From Salvelinus alpinus (lineage: Eukaryota; Chordata; Actinopteri; Salmoniformes; Salmonidae), in contig NC_092096.1 in the NCBI RefSeq assembly GCF_045679555.1, positions 30,838,124-30,902,123 on the forward strand: 64,000 nucleotides of DNA. The letters run 5' to 3'. Under the pieces are notes generated by a model. That model searched no databases. It saw only the letters and a list, made by a program, of their open reading frames with translations, and had not been told where the DNA came from. How positions within the stretch are numbered: position 1 is the first letter of the stretch; each line of letters begins with the position of its first letter. Below are positions 40,396 to 54,450 of the stretch, in pieces. The position numbers were made by a program, and so were the translations under genes.

Positions 40396-41859
40396 TTAGT
40401 GTGATGACAAAATGCATCCTGGACCAACACCTCTATTGTTTATGTGATTAGTGGAGGCAGAATGAGGTGTGAACAGAGGAAAGCCAGGTGCACCAGTGTG
40501 AGTACAAGTGTTTAGTACCCCCATGTGGTCCACACTAGGTTTTACCTAACAAGTTGAATGATTAAATATCATTACAAATTCTACAATTCTCAAAGTAAAT
40601 ATTCTAAAATTCCCATTGCATCCCAATCCCATCCCAAAAGGAGTTTATAGCTGCTGTATATTACCGCGGGTTCTCTCTGTGCTGATGTCAACGACCAGGG
40701 CCAGATAGGGCCGTAGAGGAGAGGTTAGGGCCACAGGGATCCATGAGCAGAGAGTAAACAACAGTAGCAGTGGCTCTCCCTGCTGGGTTGATTATTGGAG
40801 GGCAGTAAATAGGCCTGCCCATTGCCTAGACAGAGACAGCACATCTGGGGCTCAGCTCAACACTGCTCACCTGGGCATCTGCACTGGTTGGTACACACTT
40901 TAGATAGAGGCAGCAGCAGAACAAACATAATTTACGGTTCAGTAAAAAGACTGCACAGGATGTATCATAACCAGTGACTGAAAACAGAGAGGTAGGTCTA
41001 CACCTTCGGTAAATGTTTACCAGCTTTTTTTAAATGAGGAAAAACAAGACCAAGACCATATGCCTTTTGCTCTGTTGTGCTTCATAGTCAACCAGCCACA
41101 GATGTTACAGCTTCTCCTGCAAATGTGTTAATGAACACAACCCGAAGGCCCCAATGACACCCTGGGCACAGGAATCAAACAATCCCACATGCAGTACGCT
41201 GCACCTTCCAAAAGTGAGTATTTTTTATCTGCACAGGCACAATGTTTGTGGCTGTGGTGGTCTTTGTTCATCACCAGACAGAGAACTCCATGGTCAACCC
41301 ATGTCTGTCTATCTGTTGACCATAGTAGAGATTGCATAAAATGTAACTGACTTTTAGGAGCAGCAATACTCTGATCTATTGATTGATATATTTTTCCATC
41401 ACCAAAACTCCTTATGGATAGCTGACAGTTTCCCCGTGAGGGCCTCATGCTGAGGAAATCAAGTTGTGAGTGAATATATGATCAAAGAAATTGAGTTTAA
41501 TGAACAGAAGAACCTTGTACTGTGTGCAAAACAGGCAAAGCTTTGCCTCAGATTTGATCTGTAAACGTGTTTGTGCCATTGGATTCGTACTTTGTCACAC
41601 AGCACTCTCTGCTGGTGAAAAGGGAGCAGTTGAAATCTGAGAAATTGAGGTTAGGTATCAAGAAATCTGCATCTGTCCAATCCATTCCACAAGTACAATA
41701 AAAACAAGTATCAAATCTAGAAACATGTTGCAAACAGGAGAGAGGACATTAATATTACTGGAGGTAGGACGTGTTTCTTCTCTCCTCCACCTAGTCCTAG
41801 AATGAATAACAGACTGAGCACTGAACAAAGGACAAGACAACTTAGTCCATTCAAAATGA

Positions 41860-42066
41860 ATGTATTTAACTTGGCAAGTCAGTTAAGAACAAATTCCTGT
41901 TTACAATGACGGCCTACCCCGGACGACGCTGGGCCAATTGTGCGCCGCCCTATGGGACTCCCAATTACGGCCGATTGTGATTCAGCCTGGAATCAAACCA
42001 GGGTCTGTAGTGATGCCTCTAACATTGAGATGCAGTGTCTTAGACCGCTGTGCCACTCGGAAGCCT
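41860..42066 (-). mobile_element. tRNA-derived SINE (HpaI/Slm-like), reverse orientation, near complete
   Basis: On the minus strand it runs from GGCTTCCGAGTGGCACAGCG (A box) through GGTTTGATTCCAGGC (B box), CGTCGTCCGGGGTAGGCC and the tail GTTCTTAACTGACTTGCCAA. The order matches the well-known salmonid SINE. A 3' part of the same family is at 63338-63495. Confidence 0.85.
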
Positions 42067-42089
42067 ACAATAGGCGTTTACAATAAAAG

Positions 42090-43012
42090 TACACTGAATA
42101 AAAATATAAACACAACATGCAACAATTTCAACGATTTTACTGAGTTACAGTTCATATAAGTAAATCAGTCAATTTAAAAAAATTCATTAGGCCCTAATTT
42201 ATGGATTTCACATGACTGGGCAGGGCGCAGCCATGGGTGGACATAGTCCCACCCACAAAAGGGCTTTATTAGTCAGAAATACACCTCAGTTTCATCATCT
42301 GTCCAGTTGGCTGGTCTCAAGACGATCCCGCAGGTAAAGAAGCAGGATGTGGTCTGCGGTTGAGGCCAGTTGGACATAGTGCCAAATTCTCTAAAACGAC
42401 ATTGGAGGCAGCTTATGGTAGATAAATTAACATTAAATTATCTAGCAATAGTCCTGGTGGACATTCTTGCAGTCAGCATGCCAATTGCACGCTCCCTCAA
42501 AACTTGAGACATCTGTAGCATTGTCTTGTGACAAAACTGTGCATTTTATAGTGGTCTTTCGGCCCCAGCACAAGTTGCACCTGTGTAATGATCATTCCGG
42601 CACAGCCAGAAGAGGACTGGCCACCCCTCATAGCCTGGTTCCTCTCTAGGTTTCTTCCTAGGTTCTGGCCTTTCTAGGGAGTTTTTCCTAGCCACCGTGC
42701 TTCTACACCTGCATTGCTTGCTGTTTGGGGTTTTAGGCTGGGTTTCTGTACAGCACTTTGACATCAGCTGATGTAATCAGGGCTTTATAAATACATTTGA
42801 TTGATGCTGTTTCATCAGTTTGTTGATATGCCACACCTGTCAAGTGGATGGATTATCTTGGCAAAGGAGAAATGCTCACTAACAGGGATGTAAACAAATT
42901 TGTGCACAAAATGAGATACTTTGCGGGTATGGAACACTTCTGGATCTTATTTAAGCTCATGAAACATGGGACCAACACTTTACATGATGCGTTTATATTT
43001 TTGTTCAGTATA
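42090..43012. mobile_element. Inverted-repeat DNA transposon interrupted by a second repeat
   Basis: Left end ACACTGAATAAAAATATAAA; right end is the inverse, TTTATATTTTTGTTCAGTAT. Internal parts such as CATAGTCCCACCCAC and CTGGTCTCAAGACGATCCCG belong to this family. About 205 bp of unrelated repeat (42596-42804) splits it. No transposase is present. Confidence 0.78.
42596..42804 (+). repeat. Inserted dispersed repeat, possible LINE 3' end
   Basis: Contains CCTCTCTAGGTTTCTTCCTA, then GGCTGGGTTTCTGTACAGCA and ends GGGCTTTATAAATACATTTG, the common 3' end of an abundant salmonid retroposed repeat. It lies inside the element at 42090-43012, so it is the younger of the two. Confidence 0.6.
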
Positions 43013-43925
43013 TGTCCACTTTGCTTTGGCAACAGCTGATGGTTTTCACCGGTATAATGCGCTTTGACATTGAAAGGCACAATTCCACTAAAATGGATTA
43101 AAACTGAGTATTATTTGAGTGAGAATTACAAGACTTCACTGAAATACACAATGCATAAACAGATAAATGTGAAATGGCCCTAAGCTGAAAGGATCACTCA
43201 TGGGCCACTAAGTATTCACGTGTGATGACAGGAAGATGCTTGCATAGTGATGCTCATGGTGCCCCATGGCAGATGTGGGAAGACACTACTAGTGATGCTG
43301 AAGTTCATTCATTGGGTTTATTTGGTGGCTGTAGTTGTGAAAAACCATTTAATAACAGTTGTAGCAAAAGCATGTACAGCTCAGGTACTCAATGAGGAGC
43401 AACAATCTAGGGCTGTAAAGCCAAATTATTATCTGAACGGTGCTCTGCAAAGATGTTAAGGAGAAATCTGAAGCAAGCATAACATACACCTGCTATAATG
43501 CTTATTCACTTCAGCCATTTTAAAACAACCCAGGTCTAGTCTAGTAATTAATTGAATATATCAGGGTGAAACCCAGAGGATAGCGCTTAAACTATTAAAC
43601 GGTAGACTGAAAATGGCATTGCCACGAGCAGCACCGGAGATATTGAGGAGCGAGATGCAAGATAGCACTCACAGGTCACCATCTGCACAGGTTCTCTTCA
43701 CGCCATTAACAGCGTGGTTGCCACGGGACCAAAACAGCTGAGAAGTGGAGCCTCATGCTTCAACACTTAGTTGTGGAAATTTACCCCATATGCAGTTTAC
43801 TTTCTGCATCTACGTCCTATCGCAGTCTACCTTAACACTTTCCAAAGTAGTGCTTGATGGTCATTAATGAACATTTTCATCAAGCAAGTTTGAAGAAACG
43901 AGACAGAATTATTTTCTTCCTCAAC

Positions 43926-43931
43926 TTTATT
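43926..43931 (-). promoter_or_regulatory. rps16 polyadenylation signal
   Basis: AATAAA on the minus strand 22 bases after the rps16 stop, giving the very short 3' UTR typical of ribosomal protein genes. Confidence 0.8.
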
Positions 43932-43952
43932 ACATGAAAATGTACAGAGAGG

Positions 43953-48103
<4,151 letters not shown>

Positions 48104-48106
48104 GTT

Positions 48107-48225
48107 TCTGAAACAATTAAATCACAATAATTACCTTCAAAAATAATTAATAGATCATATTTTTGCATTTGTAACTGAGCTCAAGGGGGAACATACCGTC
48201 TTCAGCTTTAGTGCCGTACGAAAAG
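48107..48225 (-). promoter_or_regulatory. rps16 5' UTR exon with TOP start and first intron
   Basis: On the minus strand a CTTTTC tract at 48225-48220 resembles the 5' terminal oligopyrimidine start of ribosomal protein mRNAs. A short exon runs to 48197, where GTATGT begins an intron. The acceptor TTGTTTCAG ends at 48108, four bases before the ATG. TOP mRNAs are translationally controlled by growth signalling (mTOR/LARP1). The start site is inferred from the motif. Confidence 0.65.
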
Positions 48226-48394
48226 ACCGAACCGGGGTTTCAAACACCAAAAATCAGGGGCAGTAGCACGACAGTTTATGGCTTTGCAATGCATTTACGA
48301 TAATTGCAGGCAGAGGGGAAGAGCCGATAATCTGGTTTGAAACTTCTGCACAATTCATTTTTATTTTGTAGCAAACAAAATGTATCACGTATTT

Positions 48395-48764
48395 TGGAAA
48401 CTTAAGCAAATTATTTTCTATTTGACATGTTTAATAAATTCAGTCATAATGTAAATTATTTGACCCATGAATTTAAATGTTGGCAAAATGTAATTCATGG
48501 CCACAACAACAAAGATAGTGAAGCGAGAGGATAAGAGAGGCTAATCTACTCCGCAGTAGTTGCCCGTGAACAATCACATTTGCAGGAGAGTGAAACGAAA
48601 TATAAATAAAATTCACAGACCGTGTTTAATTAATTCAGTCATAATGTAAAATATTTGGGCCATGAATTACATTTTGCCAACATTTAAATTCATGGGTCAA
48701 ATAATTTACATTATGACTGAATTTATTAAACATGTCAAATACAAATAATTTGCTTAAATTTCCA
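48395..48764. repeat. Long inverted repeat, about 108-bp arms
   Basis: Arms at 48395-48502 and 48658-48764 are nearly perfect reverse complements (for example GCAAATTATT against AATAATTTGC and CATGAATTTAAATGTTGGC against its inverse). The 155-bp spacer also ends with a partial direct copy of the left arm (48622-48656, TTCAGTCATAATGTAAA). It begins about 170 bp upstream of the rps16 TOP start. Confidence 0.9.
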
Positions 48765-48786
48765 GAAATATATTGCAGTCAGACCA

Positions 48787-48843
<57 letters not shown>

Positions 48844-48898
48844 AATTGTAGCATATATATATATATAAATATGGTCTATGACTGCAATATATTTCTGT
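48763..48898. repeat. Palindrome centred on a (TA)n tract
   Basis: CAGAAATATATTGCAGTC at 48763-48780 returns inverted at 48881-48898, and the arms continue inwards through GACCATATTT (one 2-base indel). The centre holds about 40 bases of TA repeat and a second short TA run. It abuts the long inverted repeat at 48395-48764. Confidence 0.92.
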
Positions 48899-49008
48899 CC
48901 AGAAGAGGTCACTGTACGAACACGTTTTTCAGAGGACGAAACAAAGCAACTGTGGATGAACTCTTTGGTTTCCAATTTACCCTCGCTTTAATGCCATTGG
49001 GGGAATCC

Positions 49009-49072
49009 CCATCGCGAGTTGTCCAAATGATTAGCCAATCCCCATCGCGAGTTGTCCAAATGGTTAGCCAAT
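49009..49072. repeat. Tandem duplication, about 33 bp x 2
   Basis: CCCCATCGCGAGTTGTCCAA recurs at 33-base spacing, each copy followed by ATG(A/G)TTAGCCAATC. Confidence 0.9.
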
Positions 49073-49173
49073 CATGGGAAGTTTGCAACGTAAGCCCCGC
49101 AGCCCTCGTTTTTAGTCGCCTTTGCGAGCGTACAATTATGTTCACGCTGGATCCTAAAACTCCCCATAATTCT

Positions 49174-49290
49174 ATTCGCGACGATTGTACGTCCGCTAAC
49201 AAGCTACAGGTGGCTGAAGAGTGAACACTTCGCGATGATTGTGTTTTCAGCCACCCGTAGCTTGTTAGCGGACGTACAATCGTCGCGAAT
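49174..49290. repeat. Long hairpin 1, 45-bp arms
   Basis: Arms 49174-49218 and 49246-49290 are reverse complements with one mismatch. The left arm starts ATTCGCGACGATTGTACGTC. The 27-base loop (49219-49245) contains ACACTTCGCGATGATTGTG. Confidence 0.95.
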
Positions 49291-49292
49291 TT

Positions 49293-49489
49293 AATGATGG
49301 GGCGTTTCAGCCCCCAGAGTGGACAGGGTTACGGTCCAAACACTTAAGACACACCCTATCCCCTCAGCCGTCAAATTAAGTGGACACTTCGCGATGATTG
49401 TGGTAATTTGAGGGCTGAGGGGATAGGGTGTGTCTTAAGTGTTTGGACCGTAACCCTGTCCACTCTGGGGGCTGAAACGCCCCATCATT
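49293..49489. repeat. Long hairpin 2, 86-bp arms
   Basis: Arms 49293-49378 and 49404-49489 are reverse complements with one mismatch that I can see. The left arm begins AATGATGGGGCGTTTCAGCC. The 25-base loop (49379-49403) contains the same ACACTTCGCGATGATTGTG as hairpin 1, although the arms are unrelated. A partial relative of the right arm (TTAATTTGAGGG, GGGTGTGTCTT, GTGTTTGGA) lies at 49941-49982. Confidence 0.95.
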
Positions 49490-51242
49490 CAATTCGCGAT
49501 GATTGTACACCTGCTAAATCATTCAAAACTTAAAATCCACATCAATATGGAGAAGTCATCGTACAAGTGTAAGTAAAAACGAATGTAAGTAAGTTAGAAA
49601 TTGTGCTAGTAATGCACATTATGGCACAAACACGTATCATAAGTGTTTTTGTTAGCTTTTGGAAACTTTTATCTAGTGCATACAACTTTCCCTGACATCA
49701 CACTTATACATAGTAATGTTCGATTTACCTGACATTGTCGGATGGCTAGCATGCGTTGTCTTCTAGCCAATATATGAAATGCAATCATAAATGACTAGCG
49801 CATATAAAGCACACACCACAGCTCCAGGTGGTTCCATGATGACTGAAAACAACCGTGGGACGAACTTGTGGCACATTTCCGTGCAAGGGCGTTCCATTCA
49901 TTCTTCCCTCGCTCTGTAAGTGTCAACTCATCATAAGAAGTTAATTTGAGGGAAGAGGGTGTGTCTTTTATGTGTTTGGAACGTAGAAGGGTTTCCCAAA
50001 AGGATCAAGTTTATCCTTAGAACCTTTGTAGGAGCATCGTGAAATCTCCGAGCTGTTTCCCAAAACCAAGTGCACTTGAAAACGCCCGTAATCTAACGCC
50101 TGGCACAGACCACATGAAGAAAACGGTCACGTTAAGTGCATCCTTCGACGCTTTTTCGGCCTAAAAATAGAATTGCATGATTTCTCTCTCTCCGTGACCG
50201 CCGATAACTTCAAAACAAAGTTGACTACAAATACAACGTTTCCAATGATTTTGCAACTGATACAAACAGGCAACGTTAATGATAAAGATATGATTCAAAT
50301 GAACAGTAGGTTATAGGCTAGTGGGGAGATGGATTTGCTGATCTCCAAGCCCCCCAAAATAAACTTCAATACTAACTAAACATTTCGAGATACTTACTCG
50401 AAATGTATAGAAAGTGGAACATGCATATAGGATATTTTAATTTGTAGCATTAGGTTAGCTAGTTAACATTGCCATTAAATCGTCTACAACCTGATCGGGG
50501 ATTTCAGGTGGGGGTGGGGATTTTTAGATGGCCATGTTGCCGAGATCAGCACAGTTTGGCCGCCGGTGTTGTGCCGAAAATGGGAGGAACATGGGACATG
50601 GGAGGAAATCTTGGACGGCAAGGGACCCTGGGCACAGCCGGGAGAGTATCGCCGTCCTAAAGAGGAGCTGGAGGCAGCTAAAGCGGAGCGGCGACGCTAC
50701 GAGGAGTTAGCCTGAGGAGAGGTGCACGAGAGGCACCTCTCCTCAGGGGGGGGGGGCACACGGGGGGCACACGGGGGGGGGGGGCACACGGGGAGATTGG
50801 CGGAGTCAGGTAGGAGACCTGAGCCAACTCCTCGTGCTTACCGGGTGGAGCGTCGTACTGGTCAGGCACCGTGTTATGCGGTGGAGCGCATGGTGTCTCC
50901 AGTACATGTGCATAGCCCGGTGCGCTACATCGCAGCTCCTCGCATCGGCCGGGCTAGAGTGGGCATCGAGCCAGGACGGGTTGTGCAGGCTCGTTGCTCG
51001 AGACCTCCAGTGCGCCTCCACGGCCCAGTGCATCCGGTGCCTCGGCCAAGGATAAGGCCTCCTGCATGTCTTCCCAGCCTGGTGAGTCCTGTGCCTGTGC
51101 TAAGCCCTAACCCTCCTGCATGTCTCCCCAGCCTGGTGGGTCCTGTGCCTGCTCCCAGAGCCAGGCCTCCTGTGTGTCTGTCCACTCCAGTGATAATCCA
51201 TGGCACAAAGCCTCCAGTGATGATCCATGGCACGGGATCAGT

Positions 51243-51512
51243 CCGGAGCAGCCAGAGTCTCCCTCCTGTCCGGAGCAGCCAGAGTCTCCCTCCTGTCCGG
51301 AGCAGCCAGAGTCTCCCTCCTGTCCGGAGCAGCCAGAGTCTCCCTCCTGTCCGGAGCAGCCAGAGTCTCCCTCCTGTCCGGAGCAGCCAGAGTCTCCCTC
51401 CTGTCCGGAGCAGCCAGAGTCTCCCTCCTGTCCGGAGCAGCCAGAGTCTCCCTCCTGTCCGGAGCAGCCAGAGTCTCCCTCCTGTCCGGAGCAGCCAGAG
51501 TCTCCCTCCTGT
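51243..51512. repeat. Tandem repeat, 27 bp x 10
   Basis: Ten almost identical copies of a unit starting CCGGAGCAGCCAGAGTCTCC. The period is nine codons, giving PEQPESPSC repeats in one plus frame and open frames on both strands. It lies within the LTR element's internal region. Confidence 0.95.
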
Positions 51513-51696
51513 CCGGTGCCCGCTGCGAGGGTCTCCGCTCCAGAGGTGCCACCTAAGTGGGCCAAGACTAAGGTGGAGCGGGGTCCACGCCCCGCACCAG
51601 AGCCGCCACTGCGGATAGATGCCCACCCAGACCCTCCCCTATAGGTTTAGGTTTTGCGGCCGGAGTCAGCACCTTTGGGGGGGGGGGGGGGGGTAC

Positions 51697-52068
51697 TGTC
51701 ACGCCCTGACCTTAGATCCTTTTTATGTCTCTATTTTGGTTTGTTCAGGGCGTGAGTTGGGGTGGGCATTCTATGTTTTGTTCTATGTGTTTGGCCTGGT
51801 ATGGTTCCCAATCAGAGGCAGCTGTCAATCGTTGTCTCTGATTGAGAACCATACTTAGGTAGCCTGTTCCCACCTGTGTTTGTGGGTAGTTGTTTCCTGT
51901 TGTGTTTTTTTCACCTTACAGGACTGTTTCGTGTCGTTCACTCTCTTTGTTGTTTTTTTGTCATTCAGTGTTCAGTTTATTTGATTAAATTTACTATGAA
52001 CACTTACCACGCTGCGTGTTGGTCCGATGATTCCTATTCCTCATCAGACGAAGAGGAGGAGCGTTACA
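51697..52068 (+). repeat. Long terminal repeat of the element at 50.5-52.1 kb
   Basis: Begins TGTCACGCCCTGACC and ends GGAGGAGCGTTACA. It resembles a very common salmonid LTR. An AATTAAA-like signal is not clear; TTTGATTAAATTTACTATGA lies near the 3' third. Confidence 0.7.
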
Positions 52069-52086
52069 AATTTTGGCAAAGAGATT

Positions 52087-52125
52087 TATTTATAGACCAA
52101 TACACTTTGTATTGGTCTATAAATA
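52087..52125. repeat. Perfect short hairpin
   Basis: An 18-base arm TATTTATAGACCAATACA, a 3-base CTT loop and an exact inverse arm, 18 bases after the LTR end. Confidence 0.93.
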
Positions 52126-52127
52126 CG

Positions 52128-52830
52128 TTTGAACACACCTACTCATTCAAAAAAAAAAAAAAAAAATTGGGGTGGACTATTTTCTATATTGTAGAATAAT
52201 AATGAAGACATCAAAACTATGAAATGACACATATGGAATCATGTAGTAACCCAACAAAAATTAAACAAATATTTTTTTTAAATATTTTTCAAAGTAGCCA
52301 CCATTTGCCTTGACAGCTTTGCATACACTTGGCATTATCTCAACCAGCATCACCTGGAATGCTTTTTCAACAGTCTTGAAGGAGTTCCCATATATGCTGA
52401 GCTCTTGTTGGCTGCTTTTCCTTCACTCTGCGGTCCAACTCATCCCAAACCATCTCAATTGGGTTGAGGTCGGGTGATTGTGGAGGACAGGTCATCTGAA
52501 GCAGCACTCCATCACTCTCCTTGGCCAAATAGCCCTTAAACAGCCTGGAGGTGTGTTGGGTCATTGTCCTGTCTAAAAACAAATGATAGTCCCACTAAGC
52601 GTAAACCAGATGAGATGGCGTATCACTGCAGAATGCTGTGTGCCTTGAATTCTAAATAAATCACTGACAGTGTCACCAGCAAAGCACCATCACACCTCCT
52701 CCATGCTTCACGGTGGGAACCAGATCATCCGTTCACCTACTCTGCGTCTCACAAAGACACGGTGGGTGGAACCAAAAATCTCAAATTTGGAATCATCACA
52801 CCAAAGAACAGATTTCCACTAGTCTAAACA
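52128..52830 (-). mobile_element. Tc1-like transposon fragment
   Basis: Left end AACACACCTACTCATTCAA, then TTGTAGAATAATAATGAAGA, both familiar from a fish Tc1 family. The minus strand encodes a remnant with [20 protein letters not shown] (the catalytic Glu region) and EKQPTRAQHIWELLQ. The sequence stops abruptly at about 52830 without the other inverted terminus, and several internal segments are missing. Confidence 0.8.
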
Positions 52831-54080
52831 ACCAGGTTCAATGTGTGAGCCCCACATGGCACAAATAGAGCTCTTGGATTCATTTCCAGGAGTCTGGCTT
52901 GGACACCTTTGTTTTTGCCTCATGTTGGCCCCGTTATCATTAGACTGTCCTCTGCAGTCCTCAAAAGGAATTTTTAGCTCCTCTAATCTTTTGAGAATCA
53001 GGGATGCCAAATGTTGGCCCTGGACTCCTCTGCCTCAAAACCCCATAAAATGTTCCTTTATGTGGGGCTCCTCCTTCAGTGACACAATTCTAATCACAAC
53101 TGACAACTGTTCAGTGTGGCTGACATCTGAGGTGCAATCTAGAATGATAGAGAAGGATTTTGCCAGCTTGATGTCACTCACCATTATTGAAATGACCTTG
53201 CTGCTCAACAAATCAATGAGTTCATTCTGTATTTGGTGGCCAAGGTAGCTGGTGTTGTGACTCGAGGTCCATTTTTGGACACGGTTAAGGTGCTCTTTCA
53301 TGACTGGATCAAATTGTGCCTTCAGTTCAACCTCTGAGGAGATTTCCATTAGATGGAGAGTACAGTGTTTCTGTGTGTCCCCTTAGTGCCAGATTTCTAA
53401 CTGCCAGAGACTGCACAATATCAGTCAGACGTGTCAACACCTCTCTCCATCTTATCCTCTCAGGCTCCATCTTATCCTCTCAGGCTCCATCTTATCCTCT
53501 CAGGCTCCATCAGTTCCATCTCATGCTTATCAATTGTTTCCCCTTTTTTAATCCTCATTGCCAGTTCTTTCCATGTTTTCATGCAATTTTGGTCTTCTGG
53601 ACTGCTGTCGTGTGAAGTCAGCAAAGAACTTGCATGTTTCCAGTCTGTCAGTCCTGAGTTTGCTAAATACATTTTCTTCTTAGAAAAGAGATTGCAGCAG
53701 AAGAGGCTGTTGTTTTTTTCAGAATACACCAACCAACTTCTAGGGATTTTTTTTCACCACTCACCAAGGTCTTCCTGAAATACTGGTGGTGGCAACTTTT
53801 TCCATCACTCTCATTCCTTGGGAAAACAAAGTTAGATGGTACCTCACTTGGTCCTCTGCAAACTAGTTGTTAGAATTCTGTCAGAACTGAAGACCAGTAA
53901 GCAGGGTCTGTAGACAGTGGTTCAGTAGCAGTATCTGGTGGGGATGCTTCTACAGGCATTTCTGATGGAGAGCACATGGGCATTTGTTTACACACGTGAT
54001 TCACAGCATTTATAGTGGTGGAACATCCCACATACATACCCAGTAATAATAAAATCATCATTGTTACCTACAATATGGAA
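52831..54080 (-). pseudogene. Decayed hAT-family transposase (ZMYM1/DUF4371-like)
   Basis: Minus-strand pieces lie in order: 53732-53472 (NSGLTDWKHASSLLTSHDSS), 53349-53035 (EHLNRVQKWTSSHNTSYLGH, then DIKLAKSFSIILDCTSDVSH with the Asp-containing start of the RNase H-like fold) and 53010-52819 (FEDCRGQSNDNGANMRQKQ). These match what I know of the DUF4371/hAT dimerisation proteins annotated as zinc finger MYM-type 1-like in fish. The pieces are separated by frameshifts and stops, and the C-terminal half is missing where the Tc1 fragment begins. It is a dead DNA transposon copy. Confidence 0.8.
53451..53512. repeat. Tandem repeat, about 20 bp x 3
   Basis: CATCTTATCCTCTCAGGCTC occurs three times in a row inside the hAT relic. 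Confidence 0.9.
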
Positions 54081-54260
54081 ACTTAAAACTTTGCAAAAGG
54101 GAAATGATTTATGTTTATGTTATGCAGGGATGCACACAAACACATGTGCGTGTACCCATACACACGTGTGCACAAACACACCTGAAGAATCCTGCTGGGG
54201 AGAAGTGGAAGCAAATGGGTCTTCATCCTCAGGCTCAGACAACATTTGCGAGGACACCTG

Positions 54261-54450
54261 TGTGGCTGAGGAGGTAGATGGCTCCTCATCCTGGCCAGTG
54301 TGACTGAGGAGGTAGCTGGCTCCTCATCCTGGCCAGTGTGACTGAGGAGGTAGATGGCTCCTCATCCTGGCCAGTGTGACTGAGGAGGTAGATGGCTCCT
54401 CATCCTGGCCAGTGTGACTGAGGAGGTAGATGGCTCCTCATCCTGGCCAG
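54261..54450. repeat. Tandem repeat, 38 bp x 5
   Basis: Unit GACTGAGGAGGTAGATGGCT followed by CCTCATCCTGGCCAGTGT. Copies are almost identical; the first is the most divergent. Confidence 0.94.

Larger units (their letters stand above)
31920..43900. other. Gene-poor stretch between the Tc1 relic and rps16
   Basis: No host gene recognised. It holds the 23-bp array at 33.4 kb, SINE pieces, C- and G-runs (35206-35231, 40379-40396), a GA-rich tract at 38059-38200, a complete tRNA-type SINE pair and a composite element at 42.1-43.0 kb. Longer open frames, such as that at 37591-38061, lack domains and gene-like structure. Confidence 0.5.
50500..52068 (+). mobile_element. LTR retrotransposon 3' portion (fossil)
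   Basis: The right end is a 372-bp long terminal repeat at 51697-52068 with TG...CA ends, preceded by a G-rich tract (51677-51693) in the position of a polypurine tract. Upstream is about 1.2 kb of internal sequence including a 27-bp tandem array. No reverse transcriptase, integrase or 5' LTR is seen in the window, so the copy is broken and incomplete. The left boundary is approximate and the family is not assigned (a Gypsy-type or similar LTR element is likely). The tidy tandem copies suggest moderate to young age. Confidence 0.7.

Noticed and set aside
48871-49224. 117-codon open frame at the palindrome cluster
   Set aside because: It crosses the TA-centred palindrome arm, a tandem duplication and part of hairpin 1, with no domain. 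Treated as chance.
50722-51644. Long overlapping open frames of 174-298 codons on both strands
   Set aside because: They are produced by the 27-bp in-frame array and high GC of the LTR element interior; no host protein domain is present.
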